From: Pseudomonas bubulae
Lineage (GTDB): Bacteria > Pseudomonadota > Gammaproteobacteria > Pseudomonadales > Pseudomonadaceae
Assembly: GCF_037023725.1 (NCBI RefSeq)
Contig: NZ_CP146077.1
Span: 3,385,001-3,449,000, forward strand
Direction: 5' to 3'
Length of the DNA stretch: 64,000 nt
Notes under the pieces: model-generated
The model's database searches: none
What the model saw: the letters and a program-made list of their open reading frames with translations, nothing else
What the model was told of the DNA's origin: nothing
In this document: positions 56,382 to 64,000 of the stretch, one piece after another
Layout of the letters: every line of letters starts with the position of its first letter
Position numbering within the stretch: position 1 is the stretch's first letter
Position numbers and translations under genes: made by a program

Positions 56382-57422
56382 CTATTGTTGCGACAGAATC
56401 ACCTTCATTGCCTTCTCCTTGGCTGCGTTCCCGAACACCTCGTAAGCCTGGAGGATGTCTGTGAGCGCAAAGCGGTGCGTAATCAGCTTGCCCGCATCGA
56501 TTTTTCCGGACTGCACGGTTTTCAGGAGCAGAGGGGTGGTATTGGTATTGACCAGCCCGGTTGAAATGGTGACGTTCTGGATCCACAATTTTTCAAGGTG
56601 CAACTCGACACTTTTGCCATGTACGCCCACGTTGGCGATGCTGCCGCCCGGGGCTATCACTGATTGGCAGGTGTCAAACGAGGCAGGAATACCCACCGCT
56701 TCAATCGCAACATCCACCCCGACGCCATGGGTCAGCTCAAAAATACGTTCAACCGCGTTTTGCGTATTGATATCGATGATATCCGTGGCCCCAAAACGCT
56801 TGGCGACCTCAAGCCGGTTTGTATCACCATCCACCATGATCAATTGGGCCGGCGAGTAAAATTGCGCGGTCAACAGCGCTGCCATACCAACCGGCCCTGC
56901 CCCCACGATCACTACACTGTCGCCGGGCTTGACCTTGCCCGCGAGCACGCCAATTTCAAAACCGGTGGGCAAGATGTCACTGAGCATCACCAGGGCTTCT
57001 TCATCAGCCCCGGCGGGAACCGGGTACAGACTGTTATCTGCGTGGGGAATGCGTACTTTTTCGGCCTGGGTTCCGTTAATCAAGTGCCCCAGAATCCAGC
57101 CGCCATCCGCACAGTGGGAATACATCTGACGTCGACAATTGGCGCAGCTGCCACACGAGGTGATGCAGGATATCAATACATGATCGCCGGGCTTGAAATT
57201 GCGCACGGCCGAGCCGACCGCTTCAACCACCCCCACACCTTCATGCCCCAAAACCGTGCCGCGGGTCACTTCGGGAACATCGCCTTTGAGAATGTGCAGG
57301 TCGGTGCCGCAAATGGTGGTGTGCAGGATGCGCACAATGGCATCGGTCGGCTTGTCGATGACCGGATCGGGGATCTCGGCCCAGGCTTTTTCGCCGGGCC
57401 CCTGGTAGGTGAGCGCTTTCAT
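56382..57422 (-). CDS. Zinc-dependent alcohol dehydrogenase
   Basis: The 346-residue enzyme has catalytic Zn ligands Cys in TTICGTDLH (about 38) and His-Glu in LGHEGVGVVEAVG, and structural Zn cysteines in CITSCGSCANCRRQMYSHC. The NAD site is VVIVGAGPVGMAALLTAQFY. It belongs to the class that includes threonine and sorbitol dehydrogenases; the substrate is unknown. It lies downstream of a DUF2798 gene on the same strand and upstream of hdeA, and a LysR regulator is divergent. Confidence 0.9.
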   Translation of the reverse strand: MKALTYQGPGEKAWAEIPDPVIDKPTDAIVRILHTTICGTDLHILKGDVPEVTRGTVLGHEGVGVVEAVGSAVRNFKPGDHVLISCITSCGSCANCRRQMYSHCADGGWILGHLINGTQAEKVRIPHADNSLYPVPAGADEEALVMLSDILPTGFEIGVLAGKVKPGDSVVIVGAGPVGMAALLTAQFYSPAQLIMVDGDTNRLEVAKRFGATDIIDINTQNAVERIFELTHGVGVDVAIEAVGIPASFDTCQSVIAPGGSIANVGVHGKSVELHLEKLWIQNVTISTGLVNTNTTPLLLKTVQSGKIDAGKLITHRFALTDILQAYEVFGNAAKEKAMKVILSQQ

Positions 57423-57564
57423 GATGGCCTTCCTTTACCTGATCAAAAATCATCCGTGGCTGCCACTCAGGTACCCCTGTCTGGCAGCCGCCAAAATCAC
57501 TGATGCAGTTAAGCAGCCTTTTTCTGCTGCGCCCTTGCCACAGGTCACAAAAAGGGTTTTCGGA

Positions 57565-57840
57565 CTAACGGTGCGGGTGCACGGTAAATGACACCAGTTT
57601 CACTACAATGGGCCGCACCACCAAGATGCACAGGAACGCAACCGGCATTGCCAGCTGATAAGCATGCAGCGCATTGCTCAGGTAATCTTCCTCAATGCCG
57701 GAGTTGGCTGCGGTGATTACCAACGACATCAGAAAGGCCATGATCGTCGACATGTAGAAAGCAAAGACATAAGGCGTAGCCCGCGCGGAGAGCTTCATGC
57801 GCTTCGACGAAAGTACGGCGCTGGATGTTTTGGAGGTCAT
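57565..57840 (-). CDS. DUF2798-family small membrane protein
   Basis: The 91-residue protein has two helices (PYVFAFYMSTIMAFLMSLVI and the AYQLAMPVAFLCILVVRPIV region), the DUF2798 layout. The ATG at 57840 is preceded by AAAGG. Function is unknown. It is divergent from the LysR gene at 57967 and is probably its target. Confidence 0.78.
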   Translation of the reverse strand: MTSKTSSAVLSSKRMKLSARATPYVFAFYMSTIMAFLMSLVITAANSGIEEDYLSNALHAYQLAMPVAFLCILVVRPIVVKLVSFTVHPHR

Positions 57841-57966
57841 AAAAGGCCTTTTTTGAGCATGTAATAAAGAGATGACGCACCTTAGCAAGATCAAAAACGG
57901 TCAACTAGACGTTCTAGAGCACTTACTTTATAAAGAAAATCTTACGAATAACCTGTAGAGCCCCTC

Positions 57967-58938
57967 ATGAATCTGCTCGCGGCGATTGCCAGCTTTATTA
58001 AAGTGGTCGAAACAGGGTCCATCGTGGGCGCGGCAAAAAATCTGGGGCTCAGTGCCGCCGCCGTCAGCCAGACCATCAACCGCCTGGAGGAGCACCTTGG
58101 CGCTCGGTTGCTGCACCGCACCACGCGCAGTATGGCGCTGACAGAAAGCGGTGCGTTGTACTACGCAAGAGTCAGACGCGTCGCTGCAGACCTTGAGTCT
58201 GCACAAATGGCCATCAGCGCTGGCGAGACAGAACTGCAAGGGCGTTTGTGCATTGCATCGACCTCCGCGTTCGGCCGCCATGTACTGGCTCCCTTGATTG
58301 CCGGTTTTGCGGCACGCCACCCGCGCCTGCGCCTTGAACTGTGCACCACTGACGGCAAAATAAACCATATCCAGGACGGCATTGACCTGAGCCTGCGGAT
58401 CAAGCCGCAGCTGGAAGAAGGCATTGTTGCGCGAAAGATCGCTTCAGTACCTTTTGTGGTGTGCGCCTCCCCTGCCTATCTGGAGCGGGCCGGTATCCCG
58501 CGCAGCCCTGAAGATCTTCAGAGGCATGCCTGCCTGGCCTTTCGCTACCCGCTTGACGGGCGCTTGTTGCGCTGGGGGTTTTTCCGCGAGGGGGAGCATT
58601 ACTATGTAGCGCTGAACTTCACGGCTATCAGTGACGATATCGACGCACTGACCCAAATGGCCATTTACGGTGCCGGGATTGCCCGCCTGGCAGAGTTCGT
58701 GGCTGCCCCCCATGTCGATTCAGGCCGGCTGATTGCACTGCTCAAACACAGTCACGACTCAAGCCAGTCCTGCGTCGAGCCACTGGATATTTATGCCTGC
58801 GTACAGGATCGCTCTGCCCTGACGGCCAAGGTCAAAGCGTTCATGGATTATTTGACGGAGAACCTGGACAAGAGATGGCTTAGTGCCACCATCCCAATAA
58901 CAACCGCCAACTTGCACTCACTTTCAGCTGCGCACTAA
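57967..58938 (+). CDS. LysR-family transcriptional regulator
   Basis: The 323-residue protein has a helix-turn-helix (about 15-60; SIVGAAKNLGLSAAAVSQTI) and a CrgA/DhcR-type effector domain (LCIASTSAFGRHVLAPLIAG). It is divergent from the DUF2798 gene, with the putative promoter region in 57841-57966 containing AACTAGACGTTCTAGA. Its likely targets are the DUF2798 and alcohol-dehydrogenase genes. Confidence 0.88.
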   Translation: MNLLAAIASFIKVVETGSIVGAAKNLGLSAAAVSQTINRLEEHLGARLLHRTTRSMALTESGALYYARVRRVAADLESAQMAISAGETELQGRLCIASTSAFGRHVLAPLIAGFAARHPRLRLELCTTDGKINHIQDGIDLSLRIKPQLEEGIVARKIASVPFVVCASPAYLERAGIPRSPEDLQRHACLAFRYPLDGRLLRWGFFREGEHYYVALNFTAISDDIDALTQMAIYGAGIARLAEFVAAPHVDSGRLIALLKHSHDSSQSCVEPLDIYACVQDRSALTAKVKAFMDYLTENLDKRWLSATIPITTANLHSLSAAH

Positions 58939-58954
58939 AAAAGTGCAAAACTCG

Positions 58955-58972
58955 TTTAGATGACCATCTAAA
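58955..58972. promoter_or_regulatory. 18-bp palindrome in AT-rich region after the LysR gene
   Basis: TTTAGATGACCATCTAAA has 8-bp perfect arms around AC. It lies in the 178-bp gap before the small gene at 59117. It could be an operator or part of a weak terminator. Confidence 0.35.
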
Positions 58973-59116
58973 TTTAATACATTCGAAACAATTTAGTGCA
59001 GCTAAAACTTGAGCATGGCGACATTCCTTGCCAGAAAAACACCCTCATACGGAGTAGTCCATTTATCCAAAAGTGCTGATACACTCAAAATATAAAATCT
59101 TTCAAGGATGAATAAG

Positions 59117-59284
59117 ATGAGTGCTGTAACTAAGCGCGGCTGGAAATGGGCTTATCGCAAGATGCGCGACCTGCACTGCACGCGGCCTTCGGCTTTCTAC
59201 CGAGCGACCTTGTACGTACTGCGCGGCGATACGGGGACCTTTATGTGTGAACTCACCCGTAAAAAAATCCGCATCAGCCGCTGA
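59117..59284 (+). CDS. Small basic 55-residue protein
   Basis: The protein begins MSAVTKRGWKWAYRKMRDLH and ends CELTRKKIRISR. It is basic and tryptophan/tyrosine-rich near the start. AAGGA lies 8 bp before the ATG. I do not recognise it. A decayed copy of the same sequence starts at 59464, which shows it belongs to a duplicated family. An integrase remnant is also nearby. Confidence 0.6.
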   Translation: MSAVTKRGWKWAYRKMRDLHCTRPSAFYRATLYVLRGDTGTFMCELTRKKIRISR

Positions 59285-59463
59285 TGCTGCCCACTTTATA
59301 AACTTGCAGCATTGCTTACTAACACTGCAATTCAGGGCGTGGCTTTTAAATTGTTCATCCCTACAAATCAAAGGCATTCATTGTCTCTTTGAATGATTGA
59401 CCTCTGCACGAACTTCGCCCGACTACCGGGGCTTGCAGTTCCAAGGTGTGCACAAAGCACCCT

Positions 59464-59621
59464 ATGAGTGACGCTGCCCACCATGATTGAATATGGGCCT
59501 TTCGCAAGATGCGCCGCTCATTCACATCGGCTTTCTACAGGGCAACCCTGTAGGCCATACGCGGAAATACCGGCAGATTTGCCTGCAAAAAAACCCTATG
59601 CAAATTCGTATTTGCCGCTGA
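59464..59621 (+). pseudogene. Decayed paralogue of the 55-residue gene at 59117
   Basis: Base-by-base alignment follows the 59117 gene for its whole length: ATG AGT at the start, CGCAAGATGCGC and TCGGCTTTCTAC in the middle, and a final GCCGCTGA. It has a TGA in place of a Trp codon (about codon 9), a TAG in place of a Tyr codon, and small deletions that shift the frame. It cannot make the protein. Confidence 0.8.
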
Positions 59622-59766
59622 CGGCTTCTCATAGCCTCCATTAAAAGCAGGCTTCTCACGGGTCAGGCGAAATCCTTGGGCCGCTTGCGCTTCAAAGAGA
59701 GGTACCTGTCATACCAAACCAGGGTTTTGTGCAGTCAGCCAGCAAACACACTGAATCAGATGCCCG

Positions 59767-59973
59767 GTGCCATACAACTGTAGCCATACCTATGAGACAA
59801 TACGCTCAATGTCCGGTTTGAATCCCGCCTTCATTTCCCAGCAGCTTGGCCATAGCGTCCAAATGTTGCTGTCAACGTATGCGCATTGGTTCGACTCAAG
59901 CTCAGATTGGAGCGAGCTGGAAAAGCTCCAAATTGGTCCCATATGGGTACCGGCTGAAACCAGCGAACTCTAA
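59767..59973 (+). pseudogene. Remnant of a phage-type tyrosine integrase (C-terminal end)
   Basis: The open frame carries the C-terminal catalytic block of phage integrases: HTYETIRSMSGLNPAFISQQ, then LGHSVQMLLSTYAHWF and the SSSDWSELEKLQ tail, including the active-site Tyr. The Arg before the first His (RHTYA in intact proteins) is changed to Ser, and nothing upstream restores the catalytic domain. It is a leftover of an integrated element. Confidence 0.75.
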
Positions 59974-59993
59974 GCTATTGATAGGTAAAGTAA

Positions 59994-61580
59994 TTGATCT
60001 CCACAGCAAATATCACGATGCAGTTCGGCGCAAAGCCGCTATTCGAGAACGTTTCAGTAAAATTTGGCGCCGGTAACCGCTACGGCCTGATCGGTGCCAA
60101 CGGTTGCGGCAAGTCCACCTTCATGAAGATCCTCGGTGATGACCTTGAGCCGTCCGGCGGCCAGGTCATGCTGGAGCCGAACGTGCGTCTGGGTAAATTG
60201 CGCCAGGACCAGTTCGCCTACGAAGAATTCACCGTGATCGATACCGTGATCATGGGTCACGAAGAGCTGTGGAAGGTCAAGGCCGAGCGCGATCGCATTT
60301 ATTCGCTGCCGGAAATGACTGAAGAAGACGGCATGGCCGTAGCCGAACTCGAAACCGAGTTCGCTGAAATGGACGGTTACACCGCCGAATCCCGTGCCGG
60401 CGAGCTGTTGCTGGGTCTGGGTATCGGTATCGAGCAGCATTTCGGCCCGATGAGCGAAGTGTCGCCAGGCTGGAAACTGCGCGTATTGCTGGCTCAGGCG
60501 CTGTTCTCCGATCCTGAAGTACTGCTGCTCGACGAACCCACCAACCACCTGGATATCAACACCATCCGCTGGCTGGAAAACATTCTGACCCAGCGCAACA
60601 GCCTGATGATCATCATCTCCCACGACCGTCACTTCCTGAACAGCGTGTGCACTCACATGGCTGACCTGGACTACGGCGAGTTGCGTCTGTTCCCGGGCAA
60701 CTATGACGAGTACATGACCGTCGCGACCCAGTCGCGCGAGCAACTGCTGTCGGAAAACGCCAAGAAGAAAGCGCAGATCAACGAACTGCAAGCGTTCGTC
60801 AGCCGCTTCTCGGCCAACGCCTCGAAATCCAAGCAGGCCAGCTCCCGCGCCAAGGCAATCGACAAGATCACCCTGGCCGAGGTCAAGCCTTCGAGCCGTG
60901 TCAGCCCGTTCATTCGCTTCGAGCAGAACAAGAAGCTGCACCGTCAGGCTGTGATTGTCGAGCAAATGGCCAAAGGCTTTGATGGCAAGACTCTGTTCAA
61001 GGACTTCAGCTTCACCGTTGAAGCCGGCGAGCGCGTTGCGATCATTGGCCCGAACGGTATTGGCAAAACCACCCTGCTGCGCACCCTGGTCAACGAACTG
61101 ACCCCGGATGCCGGTACGGTGAAGTGGACTGAAGCCGCCGAACTGGGCTACTACGCCCAGGATCACGCTCACGATTTCGAAGACGACATGACCCTGTTCG
61201 ACTGGATGGGCCAATGGACCCAGGGCGAACAAATGGTGCGCGGTACTTTGGGCCGCATGCTGTTTTCCAACGATGACATCCTCAAGTCGGTCAAGGTTAT
61301 TTCCGGTGGTGAGCAAGGTCGCATGCTGTTCGGCAAGTTGATCCTGCAAAAGGCCAACGTGCTGGTCATGGACGAACCGACCAACCACTTGGACATGGAA
61401 TCCATCGAGGCGCTGAACCTGGCACTCGAGAACTACCCGGGCACCCTGGTATTCGTCAGCCATGACCGTGAGTTCGTATCCTCCCTGGCCACTCGTATTA
61501 TCGAGCTGAGCCCAAGCGGCGTGATCGACTTCAGCGGCACCTACGATGACTACCTGCGCAGCCAGGGCGTTACGTTCTGA
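59994..61580 (+). CDS. ABC-F family ATPase (YbiT-like)
   Basis: The 528-residue protein has two ABC ATPase domains and no membrane part, and acts at the ribosome. Domain 1 has Walker [10 protein letters not shown] (about 35) and [11 protein letters not shown]. Domain 2 has GPNGIGKTT (about 353), [13 protein letters not shown] and [12 protein letters not shown]. The linker between them (about 250-310) is charged. The TTG start at 59994 gives the conserved N-terminus [20 protein letters not shown], with AGGTAAA upstream. Closest by memory to YbiT rather than Uup or EttA. Antibiotic resistance cannot be inferred. Confidence 0.93.
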   Translation: MISTANITMQFGAKPLFENVSVKFGAGNRYGLIGANGCGKSTFMKILGDDLEPSGGQVMLEPNVRLGKLRQDQFAYEEFTVIDTVIMGHEELWKVKAERDRIYSLPEMTEEDGMAVAELETEFAEMDGYTAESRAGELLLGLGIGIEQHFGPMSEVSPGWKLRVLLAQALFSDPEVLLLDEPTNHLDINTIRWLENILTQRNSLMIIISHDRHFLNSVCTHMADLDYGELRLFPGNYDEYMTVATQSREQLLSENAKKKAQINELQAFVSRFSANASKSKQASSRAKAIDKITLAEVKPSSRVSPFIRFEQNKKLHRQAVIVEQMAKGFDGKTLFKDFSFTVEAGERVAIIGPNGIGKTTLLRTLVNELTPDAGTVKWTEAAELGYYAQDHAHDFEDDMTLFDWMGQWTQGEQMVRGTLGRMLFSNDDILKSVKVISGGEQGRMLFGKLILQKANVLVMDEPTNHLDMESIEALNLALENYPGTLVFVSHDREFVSSLATRIIELSPSGVIDFSGTYDDYLRSQGVTF

Positions 61581-61604
61581 TTCAGGCACTGCCTGATCAG
61601 CTAT

Positions 61605-61640
61605 AACGAAAACCCCGTCCTGGTGATGGGGTTTTTCGTT
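61605..61640 (+). terminator. Rho-independent terminator of the ABC-F gene
   Basis: A stem formed by AACGAAAACCCCGTC and GATGGGGTTTTTCGTT with a short loop, ending in T residues, about 25 bp after the stop. Confidence 0.88.
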
Positions 61641-61689
61641 TCTGGCCTTTAGCCACTCGCGTGAGGCCTGATACAGCGCAGCGCCTTTA

Positions 61690-61712
61690 TCGCGAGCAAG
61701 CCCGCTCCCACA
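61690..61712. repeat. Single inverted REP element
   Basis: TCGCGAGCAAGCCCGCTCCC, one arm only, in the gap between the ABC-F and MFS genes. Confidence 0.85.
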
Positions 61713-61775
61713 GGCTGTGTGCGTGGGCCAATATTACCGTTAGCCTGCTTTCTTTTATCCCGGGGCCGCGCCATC

Positions 61776-62999
61776 ATGTCGGTTACCGATCGCCAGCCGG
61801 ACTCCCCGCTAATGCCCGCGCAACACCCTTCCCCTGCAAGCTCCCTGTCGATCACCCTGCAGATCCTGTCGATCGTGTTCTACACCTTTATTGCCTTTAT
61901 CTGTATTGGCTTGCCGATAGCCGTTTTGCCGAGCTATGTGCATGACCAACTGGGCTTCAGTGCGATCGTCGCAGGGCTGGCCATTGCGTCGCAGTATCTG
62001 GCCACCCTGCTGAGCCGCCCCTCAGCCGGGCGACTGGTCGACAGCATCGGCACCAAGCCCGCCATCGTGTATGGCTTGACCGGCATCGCCATCAGCGGCG
62101 TGCTCACGTCCCTGGCCGTAGCGCTGCAAGACTGGCCACTGCTGAGCCTGGGCGTTTTGATTGTCGGCCGGGTATTTCTCGGCATTGCCCAGGGCCTGAT
62201 CGGTGTCGGCACCATCACCTGGGGCATTGCCCAGGTGGGATCTCAACATACCGCCAGGGCTATCGGCTGGAATGGCATTGCGTCCTATGGCGCGATCGCC
62301 ATTGGCGCGCCTCTGGGCGTGGTGATGGTCGACCGGCTGGGCTTTGCCATGCTGGGTGTAACCCTGTTGCTGCTGGCGCTGGCAGCCTTGGGGCTGATTC
62401 GCAAAAAACCGGCAATCCCGGCGGTCGCTGGCGTGCGCCTGCCCTTTTGGTCAGTGTTTGGTCTGATTGCTCCCTATGGCATCACCCTGACCCTGGCCTC
62501 TATTGGCTATGGCACGCTGACCACCTTTATCACCCTGTTTTATATTGACCAGGGCTGGGACGGGGCTGCGTATTGCCTGTCAGTATTTGGTGTGTGTTTT
62601 ATCCTGGGCCGCCTGATCTTTACCAACAGCATCAGCCGCTTTGGTGGCTACAACGTGGCGATTGCCTGCATGAGCATCGAAACGCTGGGGCTGGTCATGC
62701 TGTGGCTGGCACCCAGCACCGCATTTGCCCTGGCAGGGGCAGGGTTGACCGGCTTTGGCTTGTCCCTGGTGTACCCGGCCCTGGGTGTCGAAGCGGTCAA
62801 GCAAGTGCCTGTTTCCAGCCGCGGCGCCGGGCTAAGTGCCTATGCCGTGTTTTTTGACCTGGCTCTGGCCATCGCGGGGCCGATCATGGGGGTTATAGCG
62901 CTGAACATGGGGTACCCGTGGATATTCTTCAGTGCAGCGGTGATGTGCATTCTGGGATTACTGTTGAGCGTTTGGTTGTCAAACCGAAAAACGCGTTAA
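61776..62999 (+). CDS. MFS transporter (YfcJ/YhhS-like)
   Basis: The protein of 407 residues has about 12 hydrophobic helices. The loop 2-3 motif SRPSAGRLVDSIGTKPAIVY is typical MFS. The family resembles E. coli YfcJ and YhhS (efflux permeases of uncertain substrate). The start at 61776 (MSVTDRQPD) is preferred over 61719; no strong Shine-Dalgarno is visible at either. No regulator is adjacent. Confidence 0.85.
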   Translation: MSVTDRQPDSPLMPAQHPSPASSLSITLQILSIVFYTFIAFICIGLPIAVLPSYVHDQLGFSAIVAGLAIASQYLATLLSRPSAGRLVDSIGTKPAIVYGLTGIAISGVLTSLAVALQDWPLLSLGVLIVGRVFLGIAQGLIGVGTITWGIAQVGSQHTARAIGWNGIASYGAIAIGAPLGVVMVDRLGFAMLGVTLLLLALAALGLIRKKPAIPAVAGVRLPFWSVFGLIAPYGITLTLASIGYGTLTTFITLFYIDQGWDGAAYCLSVFGVCFILGRLIFTNSISRFGGYNVAIACMSIETLGLVMLWLAPSTAFALAGAGLTGFGLSLVYPALGVEAVKQVPVSSRGAGLSAYAVFFDLALAIAGPIMGVIALNMGYPWIFFSAAVMCILGLLLSVWLSNRKTR

Positions 63000-63146
63000 A
63001 ACTTCTTCTGACATGGCGAACTGATTACGCTCAGTAATAATCGGAAAAAGTTAAATCGTTTAGCCATCATTGTGCGAAGAGCACTTAGGGATATTATTTT
63101 CTGCGCTGTAATACCAATTATTTTGGATAACACTGCAGAGTATCAT

Positions 63147-63536
63147 ATGAAAAAGTATCTAACGATAATGGCAGTACCTTTTTTGTTCATGGGCCTGCAA
63201 GCAACAGCCCACGCGGAGTCCAAAGATTTTTATGACTTCCCGCCGGGATGGCCGTGCTGCCCGTTCAGTGATGCGAACCTTAAAACCAATATTCAGCCAA
63301 TGAAAAATGCCACTGACACGTTACTGCAAATTCAGGGCGTAACTTTCGACTGGAAGGACGGTGGCCGTAAAGATATCGGCGTTCTTGCCCAAAACGTACA
63401 AAAAGTTTATCCGCAGTTGGTGCGCGAGGATAACAATCAGTTACGCGTCGACTACGAGAAACTTGTCGCCCCCCTGATCGAATCAGTGCGCGAAATGGAT
63501 GCGCGTATCAAACAACTTGAAGCCGCGCAAAAATAG
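63147..63536 (+). CDS. Secreted stand-alone Peptidase_S74 (tail-fibre chaperone-like) domain protein
   Basis: The 129-residue protein has a signal peptide (MKKYLTIMAVPFLFMGLQAT, cleaved near AHAES), a short Cys-rich linker (PPGWPCCPF) and an intramolecular-chaperone S74 domain (about residues 47-120). The SDANLKTNIQPM motif holds the Ser and Lys used for self-cleavage in phage tail spikes. GVLAQNVQKVYPQLV and VDYEKLVAPLIESV are typical, and the end is a short coiled coil. The usual large N-terminal fibre is absent and no phage genes are around. Its role is unknown; a surface or envelope trimer is a guess. Confidence 0.75.
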   Translation: MKKYLTIMAVPFLFMGLQATAHAESKDFYDFPPGWPCCPFSDANLKTNIQPMKNATDTLLQIQGVTFDWKDGGRKDIGVLAQNVQKVYPQLVREDNNQLRVDYEKLVAPLIESVREMDARIKQLEAAQK

Positions 63537-63538
63537 AA

Positions 63539-64000
63539 CTAACAGTGGCGAGCGCCCAACCGGCCAACAGGGCAAGTCTGGTGGTCGGTTGAAGCGGTTC
63601 TGCCCTGTGCTGCAGGTTCCAGGACCTTGCTGAAAAACCTCCCCGCCTCATAAATCAGGTCACGATGGATGTCTTCTCGATCAACCCCTTGAGCATCCGT
63701 GCATAAACCGGGCATAACCGCCATTTGCTCGTCGCTGCAGGGCGCCATGAAGACGAAGTGCCCGGCACCGGGGATCATCTTGAACTCAGGTTCCACGGGC
63801 AGCTTGCGCGCCAGGGCATCGGCATTCTTATCGGGAAACACCAACTGATCGTTGTCACCGCTGTACAGCAGCACAGGCACATTCACATCAGCCAGGGTTT
63901 GCCGGCCGAACATCAGGCTCAAAGGCGCCATCAGCAACAGGGCTTTTACGCGAGGGTTCGAGACAGCTACCAAGTCATCACGATCGGCGATCAACTCGCC
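63539..64000 (-). CDS. Alpha/beta hydrolase, C-terminal part (5' end outside window)
   Basis: The frame is open through the right edge of the window, so about 154 residues of the C-terminal half are present. The catalytic Asp (LLYSGDNDQLVFPDKN) and His (GAGHFVFMAP) of an alpha/beta hydrolase are recognisable; the nucleophile lies outside. The family (a serine hydrolase or dienelactone-hydrolase type) cannot be settled. It is convergent with the S74 gene, with 2 bp between the stops. Confidence 0.75.
   Translation of the reverse strand, partial: GELIADRDDLVAVSNPRVKALLLMAPLSLMFGRQTLADVNVPVLLYSGDNDQLVFPDKNADALARKLPVEPEFKMIPGAGHFVFMAPCSDEQMAVMPGLCTDAQGVDREDIHRDLIYEAGRFFSKVLEPAAQGRTASTDHQTCPVGRLGARHC

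Noticed and set aside
59464..59621. Second functional copy of the 55-residue gene
   Set aside because: In-frame TGA and TAG and small deletions prevent translation.
60054..61589. 511-residue open frame antisense to the ABC-F gene
   Set aside because: The opposite strand shows two complete ABC domains; the antisense product has no recognisable domain.
63147..63536. Part of a prophage tail module
   Set aside because: No capsid, tail, lysis or integrase genes adjoin it and it has a clear signal peptide.

Overview
This window is chromosomal DNA from a Pseudomonas, most likely of the P. fluorescens lineage. The P. fragi/lundensis-type subgroup is a guess. The evidence is the GC-rich codon use, the many copies of the Pseudomonas REP palindrome (GTGGGAGCGGGCTTGCTCGCGA type), and the gene content: gcd, a BfiS/BfiR-like pair beside acyl-CoA genes, glutathione reductase, a YbiT-type ABC-F protein and ecotin. 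No rRNA, tRNA, CRISPR array or intact prophage was seen. Gene starts were chosen from Shine-Dalgarno spacing, signal peptides and stop/start overlaps. Functions are read from motifs and remembered family sequences, not from searches.

Layout. 1-4.2 kb: 3' part of membrane glucose dehydrogenase, then eight tandem 109-bp REP doublets running into the end of a TerC/CBS membrane protein gene. 4.4-7.9 kb: LysR regulator divergent from an amine-oxidase-like flavoprotein and an orphan polyamine-binding protein. 7.9-12.1 kb: small membrane protein, stand-alone tyrosine recombinase, hemerythrin, and LysE exporter divergent from a MocR regulator. 12.1-18.3 kb: two-component system (BfiSR-like) divergent from an acyl-CoA ligase and acyl-CoA dehydrogenase resembling DmdB and DmdC. 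19.4-33.3 kb: a complete one-direction cellulose operon, bcsEFGRQABZC, in which bcsB carries an apparent frameshift at its signal-peptide end. 33.4-38.6 kb: gor, galU, small envelope proteins and tsdBA (thiosulfate dehydrogenase). 38.8-45.9 kb: DUF1883-small ORF-alkB, modABC, a Wzz-like protein, a LysR regulator and surE. 46-52.9 kb: Zn-type hemB, ArsR regulator plus MDR oxidoreductase, a YbaK-type deacylase, a transglutaminase-like protein and pgm. 53-58.9 kb: ecotin, a PQQ sugar dehydrogenase, two unknown proteins, hdeA, a zinc alcohol dehydrogenase, a DUF2798 protein and a LysR regulator. 59-64 kb: a decayed islet (small ORF, its dead paralogue, an integrase remnant), ABC-F ATPase, MFS transporter, a secreted stand-alone S74 chaperone-like protein, and a truncated alpha/beta hydrolase.

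How the genes work together. The dominant module is cellulose synthesis. pgm and galU would supply UDP-glucose. BcsA (PilZ domain) and BcsE bind c-di-GMP, BcsB/C/Z export and trim the polymer, and BcsG (with BcsF) should add phosphoethanolamine. A FleQ-box-like palindrome lies upstream of bcsE. Periplasmic oxidation is the second theme: two PQQ sugar dehydrogenases and thiosulfate dehydrogenase feed electrons to the respiratory chain. Polyamine/amine uptake and oxidation and DmdBC-like acyl-CoA metabolism are the catabolic modules, each beside a plausible regulator.
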